Source: Halomonas saccharevitans
GTDB taxonomy: Bacteria; Pseudomonadota; Gammaproteobacteria; Pseudomonadales; Halomonadaceae
Assembly: GCF_900116405.1 (NCBI RefSeq)
Contig: NZ_FPAQ01000018.1
Location: 1-64,000, forward strand
DNA: 64,000 bases
Reading direction: 5' to 3'
The notes beneath the pieces were generated by a model. The model was not told where the DNA came from. It searched no databases and saw nothing but the letters and a program-made list of their open reading frames with translations. Shown here one piece after another: positions 26,842 through 35,723 of this stretch (within the stretch, counting starts at the first letter, position 1; every line of letters starts with the position of its first letter). The translations under genes and the position numbers were made by a program.

Positions 26842-27600
26842 ATGAGTGATCGGAGGCGGGAGGCGCTGGAGCAGGAGCATCGACCGGAGGTGATCGAGCG
26901 GCGGCTGCGAGCCCCTTCCCGGCATCGTCACCTGCCCGATGCCATCCTCGGCGGTATCGACGGCTGCGTCACCACCTTCGCCGTGGTCACCGGGGCCTTC
27001 GGCGCGGGATTTTCCTCCACGGTCGCGCTGGTGCTGGGGGTCGCCAACCTGCTCGCGGACGGTTTCAGCATGGCGATCAGCAACTACGAGGCGATCCAGG
27101 CCCAGCGCGAGCATGTCGACGGCGTGCGTCGCACCGAGAATCGCCACATCGACCTGGTGCCGGAAGGGGAGCGCGAGGAGATTCGCCAGATCTTCCAGCG
27201 CAAGGGGTTCGCGGGGGAGACCCTGGAGCGGGTGGTGGAGACCATCTGCAGAGATCGCGAGACCTGGGTGGAGACCATGGTGTCCGAGGAGCATGGTCTG
27301 CAGCCCGTGGGGCTCAGCCCGTTGCGCTCGGCGTTGGCTACCTTTCTGGCCTTCCTGGTGGTGGGCGCCATGCCGCTGCTGCCCTATGCACTGCCGGGGC
27401 TGGAACCTACACGACAATTTCTGGCGAGCCTGGCGGTGGCCGGGCTGATGTTCTTCCTGATCGGCATGGGCAAGAGTCTCGTCTATCACCGGCCGGTGCT
27501 GACGTCGGGGCTGCGGACCCTGCTGATCGGCGGTGCCGCGGCGGGACTGGCCTTCTTCACCGGCCATCTGGCCCGATCGCTTTTCGGCGTGGGGCCGTGA
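26842..27600 (+). CDS. VIT1/CCC1 family transporter
   Basis: The 252-aa protein has the VIT1 pattern: RHLPDAILGGIDGCVTTFAVV in the first helix, GVANLLADGFSMAISNYEA in the second, a charged cytoplasmic segment with many Glu residues (PEGEREEIRQIFQRKG) that in the family carries metal-binding glutamates, and three more hydrophobic segments ending AAAGLAFFTGHLARS. Eukaryotic and plant members move Fe2+ or Mn2+; bacterial members are presumed to do the same. It is divergent from a soft-metal permease, which makes a metal-homeostasis pair plausible. Confidence 0.9.
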   Translation: MSDRRREALEQEHRPEVIERRLRAPSRHRHLPDAILGGIDGCVTTFAVVTGAFGAGFSSTVALVLGVANLLADGFSMAISNYEAIQAQREHVDGVRRTENRHIDLVPEGEREEIRQIFQRKGFAGETLERVVETICRDRETWVETMVSEEHGLQPVGLSPLRSALATFLAFLVVGAMPLLPYALPGLEPTRQFLASLAVAGLMFFLIGMGKSLVYHRPVLTSGLRTLLIGGAAAGLAFFTGHLARSLFGVGP

Positions 27601-27788
27601 CGAGGGCGATTCGCGACGCTTAGGGGGCGGAAGTGTCGCCGCTCGGGTCGATGAAAGCTAGGCGGGGGCCGTCTCCATCTCGGCTATCCCGCAACGGCCG
27701 GTTGCCTGGCCGACCGGCATCAGGCTGGCGCGTTCTCGGTAGGGCGACGTAGGCTGGTGCACATCGTCACTCAGCAGGGAGTCCGCCA

Positions 27789-28226
27789 ATGGAACATTTC
27801 ATGCAGGCCGCGCTCGAGGAGGCCCGCCAGGGGCTCGACGAGGGCGGCATCCCCATCGGCTCGGTGCTGGTGCATCGCGGTGTCATCATCGGCCGCGGCC
27901 GCAATCGCCGCGTGCAGCTGGGCAGCGCGGTGCTGCATGGCGAGATGGACGCCCTGGAGAACGCCGGCCGCCATCCGGCCGAGGTCTACCGCGAGAGCAC
28001 GCTCTACACCACGCTCTCGCCCTGCGCGATGTGCAGCGGCGCCATCCTTCTCTACGGCATCCCCCGGGTGGTGATCGGCGAGAACCGGACCTTCCTGGGC
28101 GAGGAGGGGCTGCTCAGGGAGCGCGGCGTCGAGGTGGAGGTATGGCAGGATCCCGAGTGCATCGCGCTCATGGAGACCTTCATCGCGGCCTCGCCCGCGC
28201 TGTGGCACGAGGACATCGGCGAGTAG
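27789..28226 (+). CDS. Cytosine deaminase, yeast Fcy1 type
   Basis: The 145-aa protein has the zinc deaminase motifs HGEMDALENAG (His and catalytic Glu) and PCAMCSGA (two Cys ligands). Along its whole length it follows yeast cytosine deaminase Fcy1 rather than TadA: EGGIPIGSVLVHRG, STLYTTLSPCAMCSGA, LYGIPRVVIGEN, and the C-terminal WHEDIGE, which caps the Fcy1 active site. It would convert cytosine to uracil. It is unrelated to bacterial CodA. No uracil phosphoribosyltransferase or transporter is adjacent. Length and start agree with the family. Confidence 0.88.
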   Translation: MEHFMQAALEEARQGLDEGGIPIGSVLVHRGVIIGRGRNRRVQLGSAVLHGEMDALENAGRHPAEVYRESTLYTTLSPCAMCSGAILLYGIPRVVIGENRTFLGEEGLLRERGVEVEVWQDPECIALMETFIAASPALWHEDIGE

Positions 28227-28356
28227 CGCGCGGCGGCTGCGCATGACGAAAGGCGCGCTGATCTGGATCAACTCGCCCGGGCACGACTGGACTATCTTCA
28301 TGACGAGGTGGGTCCGCTCGACGAGCGACGATCGTTGCCGTCCTTTCGACGCCTCC

Positions 28357-28385
28357 CCTGAGGTCTTCCGGGCCCCGCCCCATCC
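28357..28385 (+). promoter_or_regulatory. Candidate sigma-32 (heat shock) promoter for hsp20
   Basis: A CCCCAT box at 28378-28383 matches the sigma-32 -10 core. It is 14 bases downstream of CCTGAGG, a partial match to the -35 CTTGAAA. It lies about 40 bases before the hsp20 start, a sensible leader length. The -35 is weak, so this is tentative. Confidence 0.4.
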
Positions 28386-28424
28386 TGTTCTGTCTGCCAG
28401 ATCCGCACTGGAGGAGTCATCGTC

Positions 28425-28928
28425 ATGGCCAAGAAAGCATCCAAGGAGGTTCCGGTCTCGACCGAGTCGTCAGCCCAGCCGTCGGAATCCCGGGGGATGA
28501 GCCCGTTTCGCGAATTCGATCGGCTGCTCGACAGCTTCTTCGATCGCGGCCGCATGCCATCGCGCTGGGAGCATCCCCTCTGGGAGCGCTTCGCCGCCTT
28601 CGAGAAGGGCATGCCCAAGGTCGATGTCATCGATCGAGACGCCGAGGTGGTGGTGCGTGCCGAGGCCCCGGGCTTCGAGCGCGAGGAGCTCGATGTCTCG
28701 GTGACCGACGGCGCGGTGACCATCAAGGGCGACCACCGTGAGGAGAGCAAGCAGGAGGAGGGCGAGTACTTTCGCTCCGAGATCTCCCGCGGCTCCTTCA
28801 CCCGCACCGTGCCCCTGCCCGGCGAGGTCGATACCGACAAGGCCGAGGCCAGCTTCAAGAACGGTGTCCTGGAGCTGACGCTGCCGAAGATCAAGCGCGC
28901 CAACCGCCGCAAGGTCGAGGTCAAGTAG
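28425..28928 (+). CDS. Hsp20 / alpha-crystallin family small heat shock protein
   Basis: The 167-aa protein has a variable Ser/Pro-rich N-terminus (about 60 residues), an alpha-crystallin domain (PKVDVIDRDAEVVVRAEAPG, ELDVSVTDGAVTIKGDHRE) and the conserved beta-strand GVLELTLPK near the C-terminus. The family holds denatured proteins for refolding. GGAGG lies upstream of ATG. It is the only heat-shock gene of its strand here and is followed by a convergent DsbA-like gene. Confidence 0.93.
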   Translation: MAKKASKEVPVSTESSAQPSESRGMSPFREFDRLLDSFFDRGRMPSRWEHPLWERFAAFEKGMPKVDVIDRDAEVVVRAEAPGFEREELDVSVTDGAVTIKGDHREESKQEEGEYFRSEISRGSFTRTVPLPGEVDTDKAEASFKNGVLELTLPKIKRANRRKVEVK

Positions 28929-28959
28929 CCCGGGGCCGAGCGTTCCCTAGTCCAATAGG

Positions 28960-29598
28960 TCAGCCCATCAGGTCGCGCAGCCGCTCCACGGCCAGGAACA
29001 GCTGTCGCCGCGGCTGCGTGCCTTCGAGTACCCCGGCGTGCTCGCCATCCAGCGAGAAGCGCAGCCCCGGCACGCCGCCGATGCCGAGCTCCCCGGCGAG
29101 GCGCCGATCGGCCAGCACCTGCTGGCGGTAGTCGCCCGCGGCGAGCGCCCCGTTCAGGGCGGCGCCGTCCAGGGCCAGGCCGTCCGCGACCGCGGCGAGG
29201 GCCTCGGGGTCGGCCAGGTCCAGGCTCTCCTCGAAGAAGCCGCGAAACAGCGCCGTGCGCATCGCCGCGCCGGCATTGGGGCGCTCATGGGCCTGATCTT
29301 CGGCCCAGGCGCTGGCCTCTTGGGCCAATCGCGAGCGCGGCTGAAGTCGGGGCAGGCGCAGGGTCATGCCGCGCTCCGCCGCCATGGGAGTGACGGCCCG
29401 CGCCCAGACGTCGTGCAGGTAGTCGCCGTCGGGATCGAGGGTCGGCTCGGGTGCTGGGCGCAGCTCGAAGGCGCGCCAGCGGATCGCCAGTTCGTCGCCG
29501 AAGCGCTCGGCCAAGGCCTCGAGTTCAGGCGCCTCGAGGTAGCAGAACGGACAGACGTAGTCGCTGAAGACATCGAGGGTGATGCGCGGCCGAGTCAT
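28960..29598 (-). CDS. DsbA family oxidoreductase, FrnE/2-hydroxychromene isomerase-like
   Basis: A 212-aa thioredoxin-fold protein with an inserted helical domain. The N-terminus reads [20 protein letters not shown], giving an active-site CPFC, and the C-terminal part has [17 protein letters not shown] with the cis-Pro before the last strands. There is no signal peptide, so it is cytoplasmic, like FrnE proteins linked to oxidative-stress tolerance. I start at ATG 29598, preceded by AGGAGG at six bases. It is divergent from yjdM. Confidence 0.88.
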   Translation of the reverse strand: MTRPRITLDVFSDYVCPFCYLEAPELEALAERFGDELAIRWRAFELRPAPEPTLDPDGDYLHDVWARAVTPMAAERGMTLRLPRLQPRSRLAQEASAWAEDQAHERPNAGAAMRTALFRGFFEESLDLADPEALAAVADGLALDGAALNGALAAGDYRQQVLADRRLAGELGIGGVPGLRFSLDGEHAGVLEGTQPRRQLFLAVERLRDLMG

Positions 29599-29766
29599 CG
29601 GGGCCTCCTGGGGGGATGGGGCAAGGCCCGACAGGGTAACAGCGAGCGGGCGGCCGAGTGTGGATTCCGGGGGGCGGCGCTTGAGACCGCACAAGCTGTC
29701 GACTGGAGCGGTACGCGCGCCGGGTGTAGTCTTGCCGCCTTCATTTCCATGCACAGGACATCTTTG

Positions 29767-30105
29767 ATGAGCGATCTGCCCAACTGCCCCGAGTGCGGCT
29801 CCGAGTTCACCTACGACGACGGCATTCAGTACGTCTGCCCGGAGTGCGGCCACGAATGGTCCAAGGATGCATCGGCGGCGAGCGAGGACGAGGCGCTGAT
29901 CCGTGATGCCAACGGCAACCCGCTGGCCGATGGAGACACCGTGACCGTGATCAAGGACCTCAAGATCAAGGGCTCCTCCTCGGTGGTGAAGGTCGGCACC
30001 AAGGTCAAGAACATCCGCCTGATCGACGGGGATCACGACATCGACTGCAAGATCGACGGCATCGGACCGATGAAGCTCAAGTCGGAGTTCGTCAAAAAGG
30101 CCTGA
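29767..30105 (+). CDS. yjdM: Zinc-ribbon protein YjdM (PhnA family)
   Basis: The 112-aa protein has an N-terminal zinc ribbon with two CPEC pairs ([26 protein letters not shown]) and a C-terminal beta domain ([33 protein letters not shown]) typical of YjdM. Despite the old name PhnA it is not part of the phosphonate pathway; its function is unsettled. It ends two bases before the convergent SDR gene. Confidence 0.93.
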   Translation: MSDLPNCPECGSEFTYDDGIQYVCPECGHEWSKDASAASEDEALIRDANGNPLADGDTVTVIKDLKIKGSSSVVKVGTKVKNIRLIDGDHDIDCKIDGIGPMKLKSEFVKKA

Positions 30106-30107
30106 GG

Positions 30108-31022
30108 TCAGTCTCCGGCGGGTGCCGGGAGGCAGCTCGGCAGGCTCTCGCGCAGCGAGTGGGGCAGGATGCCGAGGACGGCAAAGTCGCCGACCTCGGC
30201 GTCGGCGACGTTATCGACCTGCATCAGGATGACCTGATCGCGGGTCAGCGGCGGCCCGGGCAGCCGGCTGGCCAGTGCGGCGACGAAGCGCCAGGCCAGG
30301 AAGGGCAGCGGCACCAGGGGGCGCGAGCGATTGAGGTGGGCGAGCAGCAGCTCGAGGATCTCGCGGTAGCGCAGCACCTCCGGGCCGCCGAACTCGAAGA
30401 GGCGACGCGGGGTCGCGGGGCGGCCGGTCAGCTGGGCGATGGCTCGGGCGACATCGTTCACATGCACCGGCTGCAGCCGGGTCGCGCCGCGGCCGAACAG
30501 CGGAATCAGTGGCAGCCGGGTGAGGCCCGCCAGGCCCGAGAGGAAGGCGTCGTCGAGGCCGAACAGCACGCTGGGACGCACTATGATCGCCTTGGGCAGG
30601 GCATCGAGTACCGCCTCCTCGCCGCGGGCGCGGGCCCGCACATAGGCCGAAGGCGAATCGGGGGTGGCGCCGATGCCGGAGACCTGCACCAGCCGCGCGA
30701 TGCCCGCCGCCCGTGCCAGGCGGGCCAGTCGACCGGCCCCGTCGACATGGATCGCCTCGAAGCTCGCCTCTCGGGTCTCCACATAGAGGCTGACGGCATT
30801 GACCACGGCGCCGGCGCCCGCCAGTGCCTCGCTTACGCTCGCCTCGTCACGCAGGTCGGCGGTGGCGAGCTCGATGACGTCGCCCTCCTCGGCCCAGGCG
30901 GGCAGCGCCGGGCGGCGGGCGGCGATGCGCACCGCACGGCCGGTTTCCACCAGCTCTCGAACGACGGCGTCACCGAGAAAGCCGGTGCCGCCGAAGACCA
31001 CGACGGGGGCTTCGCGCATCAT
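30108..31022 (-). CDS. Atypical SDR / NAD(P)-binding protein (NDUFA9-like)
   Basis: The 304-aa protein has the Rossmann start VVVFGGTGFLGDAVVRELVE (GxxGxxG), then RPALPAWAEEGDVIELATAD, the VNAVSLYVETR region and a mid-protein IVRPSVLFGLDD followed by LQPVHVNDVA, as in NDUFA9-like and complex-I-associated SDR proteins. The strict YxxxK catalytic motif is not evident, so it may bind NAD(P) without classical catalysis. It is convergent with yjdM with almost no gap. Confidence 0.83.
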   Translation of the reverse strand: MMREAPVVVFGGTGFLGDAVVRELVETGRAVRIAARRPALPAWAEEGDVIELATADLRDEASVSEALAGAGAVVNAVSLYVETREASFEAIHVDGAGRLARLARAAGIARLVQVSGIGATPDSPSAYVRARARGEEAVLDALPKAIIVRPSVLFGLDDAFLSGLAGLTRLPLIPLFGRGATRLQPVHVNDVARAIAQLTGRPATPRRLFEFGGPEVLRYREILELLLAHLNRSRPLVPLPFLAWRFVAALASRLPGPPLTRDQVILMQVDNVADAEVGDFAVLGILPHSLRESLPSCLPAPAGD

Positions 31023-31067
31023 CGTCTCACCTGTCGCCGTGCAGCGTCTGCTGCGGGGCGGCGTCGC

Positions 31068-31208
31068 TCAGCCCCGGCGCGGATCATCGTCCTGCCGGTT
31101 CGTTTCCGAGCGGGTGATCGCCCGCTTGACCAGGCGAAACACCAGCCAGTGCAGGGCGGCGAGCGCGGCCAGCGCCGCGCCGATCAGCAGCATGAAGGTC
31201 GTGGTCAT
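31068..31208 (-). CDS. Candidate small single-span membrane protein, 46 aa
   Basis: ATG 31208 opens a frame with a hydrophobic segment (FMLLIGAALAALAALHWLVF) and a basic, hydrophilic tail ending DDDPRRG. A GAGG site is nine bases upstream. No known family; the frame could also begin 14 codons earlier. It lies upstream of the SDR gene on the same strand and divergent from the suf control region. Confidence 0.4.
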   Translation of the reverse strand: MTTTFMLLIGAALAALAALHWLVFRLVKRAITRSETNRQDDDPRRG

Positions 31209-31296
31209 CGTGTCGGCCTCGCGGGTAACGACGAATGGGATTAGCGACATGCTACCGAGGCGTCGCGGCGGTGGAAAGATCGGCAGCGGGTTGAAT

Positions 31297-31315
31297 GAGA
31301 ATGATTGGCATTATT
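31297..31315 (+). promoter_or_regulatory. Fur-box-like site upstream of the suf operon
   Basis: The 19 bases reading GAGAATGATTGGCATTATT match 14 of 19 positions of the Fur consensus, with both ATGAT/CATTAT halves in register. They lie about 155 bases before the regulator start. Fur repression of suf is established in E. coli, so this placement is sensible. Confidence 0.6.
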
Positions 31316-31391
31316 GGTCGAATGGCGGCGAACGTGCCGCGATCCTGTCGGTTCTGACGCATCCCGGGCAGCGGGGCTTCACATCAAATTC

Positions 31392-31416
31392 ATACAGGAC
31401 TAAACTGGTCCCCAAT
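31392..31416 (+). promoter_or_regulatory. IscR/Rrf2-like operator before the suf regulator
   Basis: A 25-base stretch starting ATACAGGACTAAACT and continuing GGTC to AAT agrees with about 17 of 25 positions of the IscR type-1 motif (ATA, GACT, GTC and terminal AT in register). It lies 37 bases before the TTG start of the Rrf2 gene, as expected for autoregulation. The arms are imperfect. Confidence 0.5.
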
Positions 31417-31452
31417 CGAACACGAGGGGGTCGAACCCCGGGGAGTCAGGCC

Positions 31453-31914
31453 TTGCTGAAGCTTTCCAGACTGACCGACTACGCGGCGGTGGTGATGGCG
31501 CAGATCGCCAGGCACCCCGAGCAGCCCCACGCCGCGGCCGAGCTCGCCGAGGCGGTTCAGCTGCCGCACCCCACGGTCAGCAAGACGCTGAAAATGCTGG
31601 TGCGTGCCGGGCTGCTGGAGTCGCGACGCGGCGCCCAGGGTGGCTACTCGCTGGCGCGTCCGGCCTCCCGGATCACCGCCAGCGACATCATCTCGGCCAT
31701 CGAGGGGCCCGTGGCCATGACCGAGTGCAGTCAGGTCGGCGGCGACTGTGACCTGGCCGCCACCTGCGGGGTCGCCGACAACTGGCAGCGCGTCTCGCTG
31801 GCCATTCGCACCCTGCTCGACAGCGTCACCCTGGCCCACCTGGCCGATACCAATCCGATCAAGCTGCCGGTGCAGCTGCCCATTCAAAGCGTGAGTCTGG
31901 CCGCTGAGGCCTGA
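31453..31914 (+). CDS. Rrf2 family SUF regulator (IscR-like)
   Basis: A 153-aa winged-helix regulator: [20 protein letters not shown], then [19 protein letters not shown] and the wing [15 protein letters not shown], followed by three cysteines in [18 protein letters not shown] that fit the Fe-S ligand pattern of IscR-type proteins. It most likely senses cluster supply and represses the suf genes downstream. I choose TTG 31453 because GGGGAG lies about eight bases upstream and the protein then starts as the family does; no ATG is available. The next gene, sufB, starts 71 bases after the stop. Confidence 0.88.
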   Translation: MLKLSRLTDYAAVVMAQIARHPEQPHAAAELAEAVQLPHPTVSKTLKMLVRAGLLESRRGAQGGYSLARPASRITASDIISAIEGPVAMTECSQVGGDCDLAATCGVADNWQRVSLAIRTLLDSVTLAHLADTNPIKLPVQLPIQSVSLAAEA

Positions 31915-31985
31915 CGCACTCGAGTATTTCACTACCCGAGGCGAGCCAGTGCTCGCCGACCCAACCGCCCGGGAGGGGAGACATC

Positions 31986-33428
<1,443 letters not shown>

Positions 33429-33459
33429 GGAAACGGCTGCGCGACGTCTGCACGGCGTT

Positions 33460-33519
33460 GGAAGCAGGATCGAGAATGCTCATTTACGGTCGTAAACTCC
33501 GCTTCTCTCACCTGCTTCC
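33460..33519 (+). repeat. Three-tier imperfect hairpin between sufB and sufC
   Basis: Outer arms GGAAGCAGG (33460-33468) and CCTGCTTCC (33511-33519) pair perfectly. Inside, GAGAA (33472-33476) pairs with TTCTC (33503-33507), and the core TTTACG-GT-CGTAAA (33483-33496) is itself a perfect palindrome. The internal loops are symmetrical (3/3 and 6/6 bases). There is no T-run, so it is not an intrinsic terminator. It may be an mRNA processing or stability element, or a REP-like repeat copy. Confidence 0.8.
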
Positions 33520-33621
33520 GCCTTGTTCAGGCGCCGCTCGCGCGTTTCTCCGGATTCGCGAAAAGGTCAACACATTCAAGGAGTCGCGCCGGCGGCTCAC
33601 CACGAATCAAAGGTAGTCAAC

Positions 33622-34374
33622 ATGCTCGAAGTCAAGGATCTGTACGTCACAGTCGAGGGTTCCGAGATCCTCAAGGGCCTGAACCTGACCATCAACGCCG
33701 GTGAAGTCCACGCCATCATGGGCCCCAACGGGGCCGGCAAGTCGACCCTTTCGGCGGTGATCGCCGGTAAGGACGGCTACGAGGTGACGCAGGGCTCGAT
33801 CACCTTCGAGGGCCAGGACGTGCTGGAGATGGAGATCGAGGAGCGCGCCCGTGCCGGCCTGCTGCTGGGCTTCCAGTACCCGGTGGAGATCCCGGGAGTG
33901 AAGAACATCTACCTGCTCAAGGCGGCGCTGAATGCCAAGCGCGAGGCGCAGGGGCTGGGCGAGATCCCCGCGCCGGAGTTCATGAAGCTGATCAAGGAGA
34001 AGGTGGCCTCCATGAAGATGGACACCAGCTTCCTGCAGCGGGCCGTCAACGAAGGCTTCTCCGGCGGTGAGAAGAAGCGCAACGAAATTCTGCAGATGCT
34101 GGTGCTCGAGCCGCGCCTCGCCATGCTCGATGAGATCGATTCCGGCCTCGACATCGATGCCATGAAGGTGGTGGCCGATGGCGTCAACTCCCTGCGTGCC
34201 GAGGATCGGGCCATCCTGCTGGTAACCCACTACCAGCGCCTGCTCGACTACATCGTGCCGGATCGGGTTCATGTGCTGGTCGACGGCCGCATCGTCAAGA
34301 GCGGCGACGCTGCGCTCGCCCTCGAGCTCGAGAGCCGTGGTTATGACTGGGTACAGGAGGAGTCCGCCGCATGA
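33622..34374 (+). CDS. sufC: Fe-S cluster assembly ATPase SufC
   Basis: SufC is the ABC-type ATPase of the SufBCD complex. The 250-aa protein has Walker A GPNGAGKSTLS (about residue 35), Q-loop region LGFQYPVEIPG, signature FSGGEKKRNE and Walker B LAMLDEIDSGLDIDA, the last containing the SufC-typical EIDSGLD. I use ATG 33622, about 14 bases after AAAGG; the longer frame upstream belongs to the spacer. Its last four bases (ATGA) overlap the sufD start. Confidence 0.97.
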   Translation: MLEVKDLYVTVEGSEILKGLNLTINAGEVHAIMGPNGAGKSTLSAVIAGKDGYEVTQGSITFEGQDVLEMEIEERARAGLLLGFQYPVEIPGVKNIYLLKAALNAKREAQGLGEIPAPEFMKLIKEKVASMKMDTSFLQRAVNEGFSGGEKKRNEILQMLVLEPRLAMLDEIDSGLDIDAMKVVADGVNSLRAEDRAILLVTHYQRLLDYIVPDRVHVLVDGRIVKSGDAALALELESRGYDWVQEESAA

Positions 34375-35720
34375 GTGAAGACGTGAAGACCTTCCTCGAC
34401 CGCCTGGCCGAGCGCAACGCCGCCCGCGAGCCGGAACCCACCTGGATCGCCGCGCGGCGCCAGGCGGGTGCGGCGCGCTTCGAGGCCATGGGCTTTCCCC
34501 ATCGCCGGGTCGAGGCGTGGAAGTATACCGACGTGCGCGCCATCGCCCGGGGCGACTTCTCCCTGGCCCGCGACGCCGAGTTCTCGCCCGCCAGCGCGGC
34601 GGCGCTGACGCTGCCGATCGAGGCGCACCGCCTGACCTTCGTCGACGGCGTCTTCGCCCCGGCGCTGTCGCGGCTCGACGAGCTGCCCGAGGGCGTTGCG
34701 CTGATGCCGCTCTCGGCGGCCCTCGAGGAGAATCACGAAGCCGTGGGCGGCCCGCTGGGCCGACTGACCGGCGTCGAGTTCTCGTCCTTCGCCGCGCTCA
34801 ACACCGCCTTCATGGAGGAGGGTGCCGTGCTGCGCCTGGCGCCGGGCACCGTGGTCGAGAAGCCCATCGTGCTGCAGTTCCTCTCGCGGGCCGGCGAGCA
34901 GGCGGTGATGAGCCATCCGCGTATCCTGATCCAGATGGCCGGTCGCAGCGAGGCCACGGTGATCGAGCATCACGTGGGCGAGGAGGGGGCCGCCAACTTC
35001 ACCAACCTGGTCGAGGAGATCATCCTCGAGCGCGGCGCGATCCTTAACCACTACAAGCTGCAGGAGGCCTCGCTCAAGGACCTGCACGTGGCCAGCCTTC
35101 ACATGGAACAGGCCCGCGACAGCCGCTATACCTCCTTCAACCTGAACCTGGGTGGCGGCCTGGTGCGCAACGACCTGATGGCCGAGCTCAACGGCGAGGG
35201 AGCCGAGGCCAACCTCTACGGCCTGTTTTACGGGCAGGGGCGCCAGCACGTGGACAACCACACCCTGGTCAACCACAACGCGCCGCGCACTTACTCCAAG
35301 GAGAACTACAAGGGCATCCTCGACGACCGCGCCCATGGCGTGTTCAACGGCAAGGTGATGGTCAAGCGCGACAGCCAGCAGATCGAGGGCTACCAGAGCA
35401 ATGCCAACTTGCTGCTCTCCGACCGCGCCGAGATCGATACCAAGCCCGAGCTCGAGATCTACGCCGACGATGTCAAGTGCTCCCACGGCAGCACCACCGG
35501 CCAGCTCGACGAGGAGGCGGTGTTCGCCCTGCGTACCCGCGGCATCGACGAGCAGACGGCCCGTGGCCTGCTGACCCTGGCCTTCGCCGGTGAGGTGATG
35601 GATCAGGTGGCTCTCGACGCCGTGGCTGAACGGGTCGAGCTGGCGGTCGCCGGCAAGCTGCCCGAGCGCTTCAACCTGGCCGGCCTGGTGGAAGCCGCCG
35701 TGGCCCTGAACGAGGAGTAA
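34371..35720 (+). CDS. sufD: Fe-S cluster assembly protein SufD
   Basis: SufD is the SufB paralogue in the scaffold complex and is involved in iron entry. The 449-aa protein has VEAWKYTDVRAIA near the N-terminus and the beta-helix core with RYTSFNLNLGGGLVRNDLMA, HVDNHTLVNHNAPRTYSKEN, FNGKVMVKRDSQQIEGYQSN and KPELEIYADDVKCSHGSTTG. The last stretch carries the conserved Cys and His used at the SufB-SufD interface. Its start overlaps sufC by four bases and sufS follows after three. Confidence 0.97.
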   Translation: MSEDVKTFLDRLAERNAAREPEPTWIAARRQAGAARFEAMGFPHRRVEAWKYTDVRAIARGDFSLARDAEFSPASAAALTLPIEAHRLTFVDGVFAPALSRLDELPEGVALMPLSAALEENHEAVGGPLGRLTGVEFSSFAALNTAFMEEGAVLRLAPGTVVEKPIVLQFLSRAGEQAVMSHPRILIQMAGRSEATVIEHHVGEEGAANFTNLVEEIILERGAILNHYKLQEASLKDLHVASLHMEQARDSRYTSFNLNLGGGLVRNDLMAELNGEGAEANLYGLFYGQGRQHVDNHTLVNHNAPRTYSKENYKGILDDRAHGVFNGKVMVKRDSQQIEGYQSNANLLLSDRAEIDTKPELEIYADDVKCSHGSTTGQLDEEAVFALRTRGIDEQTARGLLTLAFAGEVMDQVALDAVAERVELAVAGKLPERFNLAGLVEAAVALNEE

Positions 35721-35723
35721 GCC

